Assembly: GCA_938021675.1 (NCBI GenBank)
Contig: CALIFY010000023.1
Span: 55,239-119,238 of the forward strand
Length of the DNA stretch: 64,000 bases
Direction: 5' to 3'
From: an uncultured Acidimicrobiales bacterium
GTDB lineage: Bacteria > Actinomycetota > Acidimicrobiia > Acidimicrobiales > SZUA-35
The notes beneath the pieces are model-generated. The model did no database searches and had not been told where the DNA came from. It worked only from the letters and a program-made list of their open reading frames with translations. Position 1 is the first letter of the stretch; each line of letters opens with the position of its first letter. Shown one piece after another: positions 35,910 to 44,645 of the stretch. Both the position numbers and the translations under genes were made by a program.

Positions 35910-37391
35910 ATGGCAGCACTAGGCAGGAACGGTGGTACCCGTGATCAGACCCCGATGAGGAACCGTAGATCGGTGACTCAGGTGCTAATCCGAGCGGGGT
36001 CGGCGGTGCTGATAGCTGCCGTCGTGATCTTCGTTGGATCGAGCGCGGCCAGTGCACATAGCGGCGATCAGTCATACCTCTACCTCGACGTCACCGAACG
36101 TACCCTCACCGGTCGGATCGAGATACCGATGGTCGACCTTCGCGAGGTGCTCGATTTCGAACTCGAGGGCGACGATGCCCAGAACCTGGCTGAAGTGACC
36201 CAAAAACTGGGCCTCGTTCACAACTACCTGGCCGAGCATCTGGTCCTCGGACCGATCGACGATGGCGACGGCCGATGGGATATCGCCTTCGGGGAGGCCG
36301 AACTTTTCTTCTCCGACGACCCGGAAATCGATGACCAGTACATCGTCGTGCCCTTCGACGTCGACGTGACCGGAGGAGACGTGCCCCGCCGGTTCGATGT
36401 CCAACTCGACCTGTTCTTCGATGAGATAGATGGTCGCGATCATCTGTTGTTAATCGGAAACGATTGGCGGGCCGGGGTGATCGACAACGGACGCGATGAC
36501 CTGGCAACGTTTGACAACGACACTCGATCTCAGGCCATCGATCTCGGCGCCCCGAGCGCCTTTCGGAACTTCCGGTCGAGCGTGACGCTCGGCGTGAACC
36601 ACATCCAGACCGGTCCGGATCACATCCTCTTCGTGTTGGTGCTGTTGTTGCCGTCGGTGCTTGTCTTCCGGGCAGCGAGCTGGCGGCCGACCGATCGGTT
36701 CGTTGCCGCGCTGTGGCGGGTACTCAAGATCGTCACGATGTTCACTATCGCCCACTCGATCACCTTCACCCTGGCTGGGCTTGGGCTCGTGCCGCTCCCA
36801 TCACCTCGGATCGTCGAGTCGATCATCGCGCTCTCGATTGCCGCCGCCGCGGTCCACAACATTTGGCCCCTGGCCGGTAACCGAGAATGGTTGCTGGCCT
36901 TTGCCTTCGGACTGTTTCACGGGATGGGATTCGCATCGCTGGTGTCCGGCCTCGACGTGTCTCGCGACACCCAGCTCGTTTCCCTCCTCGGTCGAAACGT
37001 CGGTATCGAGATTGGCCAGGCGGCCGTTGTGGTGTTGCTTTTCCCGGCGTTGTTCCTGCTGCGACGGACCAAGATATATCGGCCGTTCTTTGTTGCCGTT
37101 TCACTGTTGCTGGCCGGGGTCAGCGTGTTGTGGATGGTCGAGCGGCTGTTCGAGACCGATGTAGGAATAAACGCTTACGTCGACCCCGTGTTCGTTTGGC
37201 CACGAGTGGTGTACTACATAGCGGCCTTTACGATGATGGCGGCCGCCCTGTTCCTGTTTGAACGATCGAATGGACGGTTGATTCCTCTCGGATCGAGCGG
37301 AGATACCGAAGATGGAGATACCGAAGACGGAGGTGCCAAACGGTCGTCCCGGGCGGCACCCGATGATGAGAAGGCGCGGGTGGGACAATGA
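35910..37391 (+). CDS. HupE/UreJ-like membrane protein with periplasmic N-terminal domain
   Basis: About 493 residues. A signal-like hydrophobic segment (about 30-48, ending A-S-A-H-S) precedes an acidic extracytoplasmic domain of about 180 residues (V-T-E-R-T-L-T-G-R-I-E...). The C-terminal half has about seven helices with the HupE/UreJ_2 signatures G-V-N-H-I-Q-T-G-P-D-H-I-L-F-V-L and F-G-L-F-H-G-M-G-F-A-S. The conserved His/Asp residues are thought to bind metal (nickel or cobalt) in related permeases. The acidic tail contains a short D-T-E-D-G repeat. Its stop overlaps the carrier-protein start (ATGA), coupling it to the biosynthetic genes; its role there is unknown. Confidence 0.8.
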   Translation: MAALGRNGGTRDQTPMRNRRSVTQVLIRAGSAVLIAAVVIFVGSSAASAHSGDQSYLYLDVTERTLTGRIEIPMVDLREVLDFELEGDDAQNLAEVTQKLGLVHNYLAEHLVLGPIDDGDGRWDIAFGEAELFFSDDPEIDDQYIVVPFDVDVTGGDVPRRFDVQLDLFFDEIDGRDHLLLIGNDWRAGVIDNGRDDLATFDNDTRSQAIDLGAPSAFRNFRSSVTLGVNHIQTGPDHILFVLVLLLPSVLVFRAASWRPTDRFVAALWRVLKIVTMFTIAHSITFTLAGLGLVPLPSPRIVESIIALSIAAAAVHNIWPLAGNREWLLAFAFGLFHGMGFASLVSGLDVSRDTQLVSLLGRNVGIEIGQAAVVVLLFPALFLLRRTKIYRPFFVAVSLLLAGVSVLWMVERLFETDVGINAYVDPVFVWPRVVYYIAAFTMMAAALFLFERSNGRLIPLGSSGDTEDGDTEDGGAKRSSRAAPDDEKARVGQ

Positions 37392-37660
37392 CTTCGGTCG
37401 AAGAAATGCCTATGAACGGTGAGGTCAGCGATCGCCTCGTGGCGTTCGTGAATGATGAGGTCTCGGTAAGTCCCGAGCCGATAGCGCTCGGAACGGACTT
37501 GTTGCTTACCGGTTCGGTTGATTCCCTTGGCGTGATCCGGATCTCTCAATGGTTGGAGGATGAGCTGGGTATCGAGGTAGACCCCATCGATGTCACGCTA
37601 GAAAACTTCCAGACCATCGAGCGGATGATGCGCTATGCCCAGTCGCGTATGTCTCACTGA
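37388..37660 (+). CDS. Free-standing acyl/peptidyl carrier protein
   Basis: About 90 residues of the carrier-protein fold. The phosphopantetheine serine lies in T-G-S-V-D-S-L-G-V-I-R-I, in the usual D-S-L context, followed by an acidic helix W-L-E-D-E-L-G-I-E-V and I-D-V-T-L-E-N-F-Q-T-I. Such stand-alone carriers hold proline for dehydrogenation in pyrrole pathways (PltL, RedO types). The prolyl-ligase-like gene (convergent) and the flavoprotein gene are next to it. The ATG overlaps the HupE-like stop. No phosphopantetheinyl transferase gene is visible in the window. Confidence 0.88.
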   Translation: MTSVEEMPMNGEVSDRLVAFVNDEVSVSPEPIALGTDLLLTGSVDSLGVIRISQWLEDELGIEVDPIDVTLENFQTIERMMRYAQSRMSH

Positions 37661-37812
37661 TCGGCCCAACGCCACCACTTTCGGGTACTCCTCGACGAAC
37701 ACGTATTCGAATGTGGGTTCATCGGCGGCCCAATTTGGACTGTTCGTAGTTCTACGTCCATTCTTTTTGGAACGCGGTTGCGACGGGGATGCCGCACCGT
37801 TCGCACCGAGGA

Positions 37813-39447
37813 CTAGGTTTCATCGCCGGTTTCGATGGCGAGGCGGACTCGTCGACGGTCGATCTTTCCGCTCGGGGTGAGTGGGAAACCGCTTACCTCC
37901 TCGAACACCGATGGGATGGCGTAGCTCGGAAGCTGAAGGGCCAGGGACCGTCGCCAACCGCTGGCGTCGATGCTGGTGCGACCAAGCACCACAGAGGCCA
38001 CCAGTTCGTGTGCGCCAGCCGTTCCGGGGCGAACGCCGACCACCGTCTGCTCTACCTCGGGCAATCCGCCGACCGCCGCCTCCACCGACTCTAGCTCCAC
38101 CCGGTGACCGCGGATCTTGACCTGATTATCAAACCGGCCGTGAAACAGCAGCTCACCGCGTTCGGTGCCACTGACGATGTCGCCCGTCCGGTACCAACGT
38201 TGGTGTTCCCCATCGGGGCTCCATCGGTCGATGATGGCGCGCTCATCGAGATCGGGCCGACCCCAATATCCGGCCATCATCGTCTCGGTCCGCACGATCA
38301 GTTCACCGCGCTGGGGTGTGTCGACCGGGGTACCGTCATCGCCGATGATTTCAAGGTCGACGCCGGGGCAGCCGAAGCCGATCGGGAGTGCGGTGTCCTC
38401 ACCGTCGAACACCGGATCGGGTCCGCCCGGATTGAACCCGAAGTGGTACCACGTGCACTGATTCACCTCAGCTGGCCCGTACACGTTGCTGAATCGGGCG
38501 TCGGGGTACAGCGCCATGAGTTCACGGAGGGCTTCAGGTGGGAACACCTCACCGGCCGGTAGCACCCAACGAACCGCAGATCTGTCGCGTGTTTCTAATC
38601 CGCCTCGGTACATCATCTGCTGGAACAGCGATGGCACGGTGTACAGCGTCGTACACGCTTCGTCGGCAAGATACTGGGTCAGACTGGCCGGGAGTCTGAG
38701 ATGTTGTTCGGGAACGAGCACGACACGGGATCCGGCGGCTACGCCGGCGAAAATCTCGAACGTTGACATGTCGAAGTGGAGAGGCGAGAAGTTGGCGACC
38801 CGGTCGTTCGGTCCCAGCTGATACAGATCGGCCGCCATCCGTGCATACCTCAAGCCGCTTCGATGAGTGTGCATGATGCCCTTAGGCGGGCCAGTCGAGC
38901 CCGAGGTGTACATCACGTAGGCCAGGTCGTCAGCGGCGACAGCGGTCGGGTCTGTGGGGTCCATGCCGGCGACGTCGGCCCACGACATGGTTATCGGTTC
39001 GACCGGCCGGGGTGTGGTGCCCTGAGGGGCGGTCAACCCGTTCTCGATCGGCCGGTCGAGCCCGATGACGGCGCGCAGTCCGCTCGGCGAGTCGCATCGT
39101 TCGATCCCGGCTCTTCGATGTTCGTGAGTTACGAGTACCTCGATGCCGCAGTCGGCGATGATGGAGGCGACAAGCTCGACCGGTGCCATGGGGTCGATCG
39201 GGACGTACGCCGCGCCAGCTCTGAGCACACCGTGAACGGCCACCAGAGATTCGAGCGACTTATGGAGATATACCCCGACCCGATCGCCAGACGTCACGCT
39301 CAATTGGTCGAGGGCGGCGGCCAGCCGGCCCACCCGGCCGTCGAGTTCTGCCCACGTGAGCCTCCGATCGTCGCATACCGCGGCGATCGCATCTGGTCGG
39401 GCGGTCGCTACTTGGGGGATGAGGTGGGAGAGGAGGAATTGGTGCAC
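37813..39447 (-). CDS. Stand-alone adenylation enzyme, L-prolyl-[carrier protein] ligase type
   Basis: About 544 residues from GTG 39447. This start keeps it clear of the opposite gene and gives V-H-Q-F-L-L-S-H; no ribosome binding site is evident, so the start is tentative. Core motifs: Y-V-M-Y-T-S-G-S-T-G-P-P-K-G, N-V-Y-G-P-A-E-V-N-Q-C-T-W, Y-R-T-G-D, G-R-F-D-N-Q-V-K-I-R-G and S-G-K-I-D. My by-eye specificity residues D-M-F-Y-L-A-V-Q-C resemble the PltF/RedM proline code as I remember it. It would load proline (or a related imino acid) on the carrier protein at 37.4 kb. D-alanine-ligase-like relatives are the alternative. Confidence 0.85.
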   Translation of the reverse strand: MHQFLLSHLIPQVATARPDAIAAVCDDRRLTWAELDGRVGRLAAALDQLSVTSGDRVGVYLHKSLESLVAVHGVLRAGAAYVPIDPMAPVELVASIIADCGIEVLVTHEHRRAGIERCDSPSGLRAVIGLDRPIENGLTAPQGTTPRPVEPITMSWADVAGMDPTDPTAVAADDLAYVMYTSGSTGPPKGIMHTHRSGLRYARMAADLYQLGPNDRVANFSPLHFDMSTFEIFAGVAAGSRVVLVPEQHLRLPASLTQYLADEACTTLYTVPSLFQQMMYRGGLETRDRSAVRWVLPAGEVFPPEALRELMALYPDARFSNVYGPAEVNQCTWYHFGFNPGGPDPVFDGEDTALPIGFGCPGVDLEIIGDDGTPVDTPQRGELIVRTETMMAGYWGRPDLDERAIIDRWSPDGEHQRWYRTGDIVSGTERGELLFHGRFDNQVKIRGHRVELESVEAAVGGLPEVEQTVVGVRPGTAGAHELVASVVLGRTSIDASGWRRSLALQLPSYAIPSVFEEVSGFPLTPSGKIDRRRVRLAIETGDET

Positions 39448-39588
39448 AGGGTTGGTTTGGTTCGTTCGTGTTTGCCGATCATCGCATCCCGATTCGGGTT
39501 TGAGACGAACCAGCCTCGTAGAGTAGCCATACGGTCGGTGTGAGTCCGTACTCGTTTCCGATCCACCGTCGCTTGGGAGAAGCTGGAC

Positions 39589-40800
39589 ATGAGTACTTTC
39601 GATGCTGGTAGCGCACTGGATGCGTTGACCAACCTCGACCATCCGATCAAGAAGAAGATGGCGGCCTGGGCTGCCGACCACCTGGACGACCCAGCTCTGG
39701 TCGAGCGCGATCGGAACTGCGAATTCTGGGTTGACGGTTGGCGCCGGGCGGCAGACGCCGGGGTTCTTGGGCTGCTCGTAGATCCGACCTACGGCGGGGC
39801 GGGCGGTGATGTCATCGACGCGTTGTTGACGTTCGAAGGTCTTGGCTACGGCTGTCGAGATGCCGGTCTCGTCTTTGGTCTAAGCACCCAGGTGTGGACG
39901 ATGCAGCCCCTCATCGAGCGGTTCGGAACCGATGAGCAGCGGAAACGGTACCTGCCGTCGCTGGTGAGTGGGGAGAAGCGAGCCTCGTTCAGCATTACCG
40001 AGGCAGAGGCCGGGTCGGACTCCTTCGCCATGTCGACGACGTTCGACACCATCGATGGTGCCGGTGGCCCCGAATCGGCCACGTATCGCCTCTCGGGAGC
40101 TAAGTCGTATGTCACGATGGCGCCGAAGGCCGACGTGTTCCTGGTTTTCGCCACCGCTGATCGGGCGCTCGGGCAGTGGGGGATCACCGTCTTCCTCGTC
40201 GATCGTGACCTCCCGGGAGTGCACGTCGGTCCCAATCGGCCGAAGATGGGATTGCGGACAACTCCGTTTTCCGATGTCACCTTCGACGGGTGCGAGCTCG
40301 GTTCAGAGTCGGTGCTCGGATCGGTCGGGTCTGGGGCATCGATCTTTTCGGTGGCCATGGAGGCTGAACGGGCCTTTGTCTTGGCCGCTCAAATAGGGGC
40401 CATGGAACGGCAACTGGACGAGGCCGGGGCCTATGCCGCCGACCGTTCGCAGTTCGGCCGCCCCATCAACGATTTCCAGGCGGTGTCTCATCGGCTGGTC
40501 GACATGAAGCTACGCCATGACAACGCTCGGCTGCAGCTCTATCGGGCGGCCATTCTCGATGCTCAGGGTCGACCGTCGATGGAGGCGGCGGCGCTCGCCA
40601 AACTTCAGGCTTCGGAGGCCGCGGTGGCTTCATCGGTCGATGCCATCCTGACCCACGGGGCACGGGGTTACGTGACGGAGTTCGGTGTCGAAGCGGACTT
40701 GAGGAACGTTGCCGGCGGCATGGTCTACGGCGGTACCTCCGATGTCCAACGCAACATCGTCGCTCGCTTACTCAACCGCCCGCAATCGAGTCGTGGTTGA
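39589..40800 (+). CDS. Acyl-CoA dehydrogenase-like flavoprotein (prolyl-carrier oxidase type)
   Basis: About 403 residues, ATG with GGGAGAAG upstream. The ACAD fold shows as G-L-L-V-D-P-T-Y-G-G-A-G-G, S-F-S-I-T-E-A-E-A-G-S-D, F-S-D-V-T-F-D-G-C-E-L, Q-F-G-R-P-I-N-D-F-Q-A-V-S-H-R-L and G-G-T-S-D-V-Q-R-N-I-V-A. The usual catalytic Glu site before G-T-S is G381; E260 in A-M-E-A-E-R sits where isovaleryl-CoA-type enzymes keep their base. Next to a prolyl ligase and a carrier protein, the likely reaction is FAD-dependent oxidation of prolyl-S-carrier to pyrrolyl-2-carboxyl-S-carrier (PltE/RedW type), or only to the dehydroproline level. Confidence 0.85.
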   Translation: MSTFDAGSALDALTNLDHPIKKKMAAWAADHLDDPALVERDRNCEFWVDGWRRAADAGVLGLLVDPTYGGAGGDVIDALLTFEGLGYGCRDAGLVFGLSTQVWTMQPLIERFGTDEQRKRYLPSLVSGEKRASFSITEAEAGSDSFAMSTTFDTIDGAGGPESATYRLSGAKSYVTMAPKADVFLVFATADRALGQWGITVFLVDRDLPGVHVGPNRPKMGLRTTPFSDVTFDGCELGSESVLGSVGSGASIFSVAMEAERAFVLAAQIGAMERQLDEAGAYAADRSQFGRPINDFQAVSHRLVDMKLRHDNARLQLYRAAILDAQGRPSMEAAALAKLQASEAAVASSVDAILTHGARGYVTEFGVEADLRNVAGGMVYGGTSDVQRNIVARLLNRPQSSRG

Positions 40801-40827
40801 GTCACGCCACCAGACTGGCCGTCGGTA

Positions 40828-42249
40828 TCACGTCTCGTCGATGGTGGCTGGTTCGGCTTCCCAGATCGAGGTCGTTGCCGCCGGGTAGACGGCGAGTGGC
40901 CACGCGGTGTGCCGTTGGCGATCGACAACGATCACCCGATGATTTCCGGTGTCGGCTACCACGAGGTGTCCGGACTTCAGAGCTGTTATTCCGGTCGGTT
41001 GGTCCAAGCCGCTAAGTCCAAGGGTGGTGATCCGTCGGTCTTCGAGTAGTCGGATGCGATGGTTGCCGGTGTCGGTTATCGCCACCGACCCGTCGTCCAG
41101 CCCGGCCACGCCGGTCGGACGTTGGAGTCGGGCTCGATGGGCCGGACCATCGACCAGTCCCCAGTCGTAGTAGCCGTTGTCGGTCACGGTCATGACCCGG
41201 CCGCCGTCGGTCAGTAGCCGGATGTTGCTCGTCGCCGCATCGACGAAGACGAGCCCGGCCTGGGTTCTCGTCAACCCGACGGGTTGAGCCAACTCGGCTC
41301 GCCCAGCCGAACCGTCGCGGCGCCCGTTCAGTCCGCACCCAGCGATGATGCCAATCCCGGCGCCATCGTGAACATCATCGAGGTCCGCTTCGATGGCCGA
41401 TCCTCGGATTCGGAAGAGTTGGTCGACCCCGGCATCGGCGACCACCAAGCTGCCATCGACATCGATCAACAGCGCTCGGGGGGCCGTGAGTGCATCGGTC
41501 ACCAGGTCGAGGCGACCGGCGTCCAGATCGACCCGCAAGATGTCGCCGGTCTCACCTTCTGCCACGTAGATGAGGCCGTCGCCGGCGGCGGCAACGGCAA
41601 CCGGTTGGTCGATGTCGGTAATCTCGGCCGAGGGGCGGAAGGTTCGGAGGTCGGCGTCGAGTTCGCCGAGGAGTATTCGATCGTTGCCGGTGTCGCCGAT
41701 GACGAGCTGACCCGACGGTGTGGTCGCTACCGCGGTTGGGAACCAGACGCTCGACGTCGAATCGTCGGCTCGCCGTCGAGGCGTCGGACGGTTTAGCCCG
41801 GCGCCGGGTGGAGGTGGAGGACCGCCGATCGACATGGCGACCGCTTCCTCGATGAGTTCGAGACCGGTCGTTCCCGCCTGGAGTCCCAGCACTCGCCCCC
41901 GTCGATCGATGACAACGCAGGCCGGCCATCCGCCGGGGCTGTAGCGCCGCCAGTTCAAACCGTCGGCATCGTGGATGACGGGAATGGTGATGCGGTGACG
42001 GTCGACCGCTGCTCGGGCTTGGGTGAGGTCATGTTCGTAGGCGAATCGAGGAGTGTGGATGGCGATGGTGACAACATCGTCGCCGAATGAGGCCAGCCTG
42101 TCGGCCAGCTGCCTGAGCGCGAAGAGGGACGCCTCACATCCGAACGACCAGAACAGGCCAACCACCGTTTTGTCGCCTAGTTCAGGCCACGACAAAGGTT
42201 CGTCGGTGAGCCAGGTGTGTCCTTCGATAGGTGGGGCGATCGGAGCCAT
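40828..42249 (-). CDS. Thioredoxin-like plus NHL-repeat beta-propeller protein
   Basis: About 473 residues from ATG 42249, beginning M-A-P-I-A-P-P-I-E-G; longer reading is not conserved. Residues about 15-150 form a thioredoxin/TlpA-like fold (V-V-G-L-F-W-S-F-G-C-E-A-S, later G-W-P-A-C-V-V-I-D-R-R-G-R-V). Only the first cysteine of a C-x-x-C exists. Residues about 165-470 hold NHL-type blades with repeated V-I-G-D-T-G-N-D-R-I, V-V-A-D-A-G-V-D-Q-L, A-I-T-D-T-G-N-H-R-I and V-V-A-D-T-G-N-H-R-V. The layout matches NHLRC2-like proteins. Whether it belongs to the NRPS cluster is unclear; it converges with the dehydrogenase gene. Confidence 0.8.
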   Translation of the reverse strand: MAPIAPPIEGHTWLTDEPLSWPELGDKTVVGLFWSFGCEASLFALRQLADRLASFGDDVVTIAIHTPRFAYEHDLTQARAAVDRHRITIPVIHDADGLNWRRYSPGGWPACVVIDRRGRVLGLQAGTTGLELIEEAVAMSIGGPPPPPGAGLNRPTPRRRADDSTSSVWFPTAVATTPSGQLVIGDTGNDRILLGELDADLRTFRPSAEITDIDQPVAVAAAGDGLIYVAEGETGDILRVDLDAGRLDLVTDALTAPRALLIDVDGSLVVADAGVDQLFRIRGSAIEADLDDVHDGAGIGIIAGCGLNGRRDGSAGRAELAQPVGLTRTQAGLVFVDAATSNIRLLTDGGRVMTVTDNGYYDWGLVDGPAHRARLQRPTGVAGLDDGSVAITDTGNHRIRLLEDRRITTLGLSGLDQPTGITALKSGHLVVADTGNHRVIVVDRQRHTAWPLAVYPAATTSIWEAEPATIDET

Positions 42250-42389
42250 GCGCTCGTATCGGCAGGTCCGGCCGAGAGATGACCCCTGGAGGGCCACGAG
42301 AGCGGTGATGAAGGGCGCCGTCTTGAGGCGTTCGTCGACGAGCCCTACATTGGGGCTGTTCTTGACAGACGAACCGGGGGATGGGCCAT

Positions 42390-43925
42390 ATGAAAGTGCC
42401 ATTGACGATCAACGACTTTCTCGATCGGGCCATTTCGGTGTACCCCGATCGGTTGGCAATCGTCGACGAGCCGAACCAGGTGGCCGACCCTCTCCCGACG
42501 ATGACCTTCCGGGAGATGGGCGATGTTCGTCGGCAGATGGGCGTCGCCATGGACGAGCTTGGCATCGGTTTCGGTAGTCGGGTCGCCATGGTGTCCCATA
42601 ACTCGGCTCGGTTATTGACGTCGTTCTTCGGTATCGCCGGCAACGGACGTATTTTCGTGCCCATCAACTTTCGATTGGGGCCGGAGGAGATCTCCTACAT
42701 CGTCGAACACTGCGGAGCCGACGCGCTGCTCATCGACCCGGAACTGGCCGAAGACCTCGCCGACATCGCCTGTAAACACCGTTGGATACTCGGCGAAGAG
42801 TCGGACCAGGTGTGGCTTGGCCGACAGGGTGAACCAAAACGGTGGGAGCCAGACGAGGACGCGATCGCTTCGATCAACTACACCTCGGGGACCACCGCTC
42901 GCCCAAAGGGGGTTGAGCAGACCCACCGGGCCCGCTGGCTGAACTCTGTTACCTTCGGTTGGCATACAGGGGTGAACGACCGCGACGTCTATCTCCACAC
43001 GCTGCCGATGTTTCACTGCGATGGATGGGGCATGCTCTACACCGTGACCGGCATGGGGGTGACCCAGGTCGTACTTCGCAAAGTCGATGGCGCGGAAATT
43101 CTCCGTCGCGTCGAATCCCACGGTGTGACATTGATGTGCGGCGCGCCGGCGGTGTGCGCCGCCATCCTCGATGCCGCGAAGACGTGGGAGGGAGAGATTC
43201 CCGGTCGCGATCGAGTGCGGATTGTCGTGGCCGGCGCCCCTCCTCCGACGGCCACTATCGAACGGATCGAAACCGAACTCGGCTGGGAGTTCATTCAGAT
43301 CTACGGACTGACCGAAACGGCTCCGTTGTTGACGATGAGTAGAACCCGGTCCGAGTGGGATGAACTGTCGCCGATCGACCGGGCGAAGCGGCTTGGCAGG
43401 GCCGGTGCTCCAGCGATCGGTATTTCAATGAAGACGAGTGGCTCTGGCGAACTGTTGGCCAAGGGAAATCACGTGTTGCAGGGCTACTGGGACAATCCGG
43501 ATGCCACCGCCCAGGCTCTCGAAGGAGGGTGGTTCCATACCGGAGACGGAGGGTATGTCGACGACGAGGGCTACTACTCGATCACCGACCGGAAGAAGGA
43601 CGTGATCATTTCCGGAGGGGAGAACGTGTCGTCGATCGAGGTGGAGGATGTGCTCTTCTCCCACCCCGAGGTTGACGAGGTGGCGGTGATCGGCGTCCCT
43701 GACGACAAGTGGGGCGAAACGGTGAAAGCTCTCGTGGTGGTTGCGGCGGGATCGACTGTGGTCGAGCAGGAGTTGATCGACTACTGCCGCGACAACCTTG
43801 CTCATTTTAAGTGCCCAACGTCGGTGGAGATGCGAAGTGAGCTGGCACGAACGGCGACCGGCAAGCTGCAGAAGTACAAACTCCGAGCTCCGTATTGGGA
43901 AGGCCAGGAGCGGATGGTCAACTAG
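42390..43925 (+). CDS. Acyl-CoA synthetase (fatty-acid/aryl AMP-ligase family)
   Basis: About 511 residues, start ATG 42390 with GGGGGA 8 nt upstream. ANL-superfamily motifs: I-N-Y-T-S-G-T-T-A-R-P-K-G, L-P-M-F-H-C-D-G-W-G, Q-I-Y-G-L-T-E-T-A-P, W-F-H-T-G-D-G-G-Y, R-K-K-D-V-I-I-S-G-G-E-N-V-S-S and T-G-K-L-Q-K catalytic lysine. This pattern is that of FadD3/FadD13-type or medium-chain acyl-CoA ligases rather than NRPS A domains. It lies at the right border of the cluster and could supply an acyl-CoA or serve general metabolism. Confidence 0.88.
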   Translation: MKVPLTINDFLDRAISVYPDRLAIVDEPNQVADPLPTMTFREMGDVRRQMGVAMDELGIGFGSRVAMVSHNSARLLTSFFGIAGNGRIFVPINFRLGPEEISYIVEHCGADALLIDPELAEDLADIACKHRWILGEESDQVWLGRQGEPKRWEPDEDAIASINYTSGTTARPKGVEQTHRARWLNSVTFGWHTGVNDRDVYLHTLPMFHCDGWGMLYTVTGMGVTQVVLRKVDGAEILRRVESHGVTLMCGAPAVCAAILDAAKTWEGEIPGRDRVRIVVAGAPPPTATIERIETELGWEFIQIYGLTETAPLLTMSRTRSEWDELSPIDRAKRLGRAGAPAIGISMKTSGSGELLAKGNHVLQGYWDNPDATAQALEGGWFHTGDGGYVDDEGYYSITDRKKDVIISGGENVSSIEVEDVLFSHPEVDEVAVIGVPDDKWGETVKALVVVAAGSTVVEQELIDYCRDNLAHFKCPTSVEMRSELARTATGKLQKYKLRAPYWEGQERMVN

Positions 43926-43955
43926 GAGCGGCAGTCGTTCGGATTGAACTAGCTC

Positions 43956-44567
43956 GTGTGGGGCAGCGACGTTGACGGTGAGGCTGTTCGCCGAGACAAA
44001 TCGCCGATAAAGTCGGCGCCGGTGCACCATACAGACGGCCAGCGGATCGACCGACGAAGCCCTGGCATTCGGCGCGCCCACCGATTGAACCCGTCGACAG
44101 TTTTTCGGCTCTCGCCGTCGAGTCTTCTGGTCGTTGCGTCGATGGTTCTCGGTGCGGTCGCTTGCGCCCAAGGGTTCGACCGTCGAGGTGCGGTTTCGAG
44201 CTTCGAGGAGGCCAACCCCGAGGTCAGCACGGCGCAGGCCGAGTGCGTCGTCGATCGATTGATCGAACGCTTCGGGCTTGAAGGGCTATCGGAGCAACTC
44301 GATGCCGAGTCGGCAAGCGTCGACTTTGAAGAAGCGCAGTTTCGAGACATGTTTGCCTGTGGGGTTGACGGCGACGTCACCGATCAGATCGTCGATCAGC
44401 TCATCGAGAGCGACGTTCCGGCAGAACAAGCACCATGTGTCGCCGATGCGCTGGTCGGTGAACTGACCGATAGCGATATCGACGTACTGTTGTCTGGCAC
44501 CATCACCGACGAATTTTTCGCCAAGTTCTTTGACGCTATGGAGAGCTGCGGCGCAGTGGACGAATGA
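43956..44567 (+). CDS. Putative small lipoprotein
   Basis: About 200 residues as an open frame from GTG; the real start may be a TTG at 44085. A hydrophobic stretch ends in L-G-A-V-A-C, a lipobox. The exported part, about 135 residues, has four further cysteines in a repeated A-E-C-V-V-D / F-A-C-G-V-D / A-P-C-V-A-D-A-L / E-S-C-G pattern, which suggests two disulfides and an internal duplication of helix-rich units. No family recognised; similar Cys-rich helical lipoproteins are common in this lineage, from memory. Confidence 0.6.
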   Translation: MWGSDVDGEAVRRDKSPIKSAPVHHTDGQRIDRRSPGIRRAHRLNPSTVFRLSPSSLLVVASMVLGAVACAQGFDRRGAVSSFEEANPEVSTAQAECVVDRLIERFGLEGLSEQLDAESASVDFEEAQFRDMFACGVDGDVTDQIVDQLIESDVPAEQAPCVADALVGELTDSDIDVLLSGTITDEFFAKFFDAMESCGAVDE

Positions 44568-44645
44568 CGCGAGCCGACTGAGAGACACGCAAGGCAGAGC
44601 GTCGACAGAGGCGCCTGACAATCATGCTCGAGAGAAGGATTTCGC

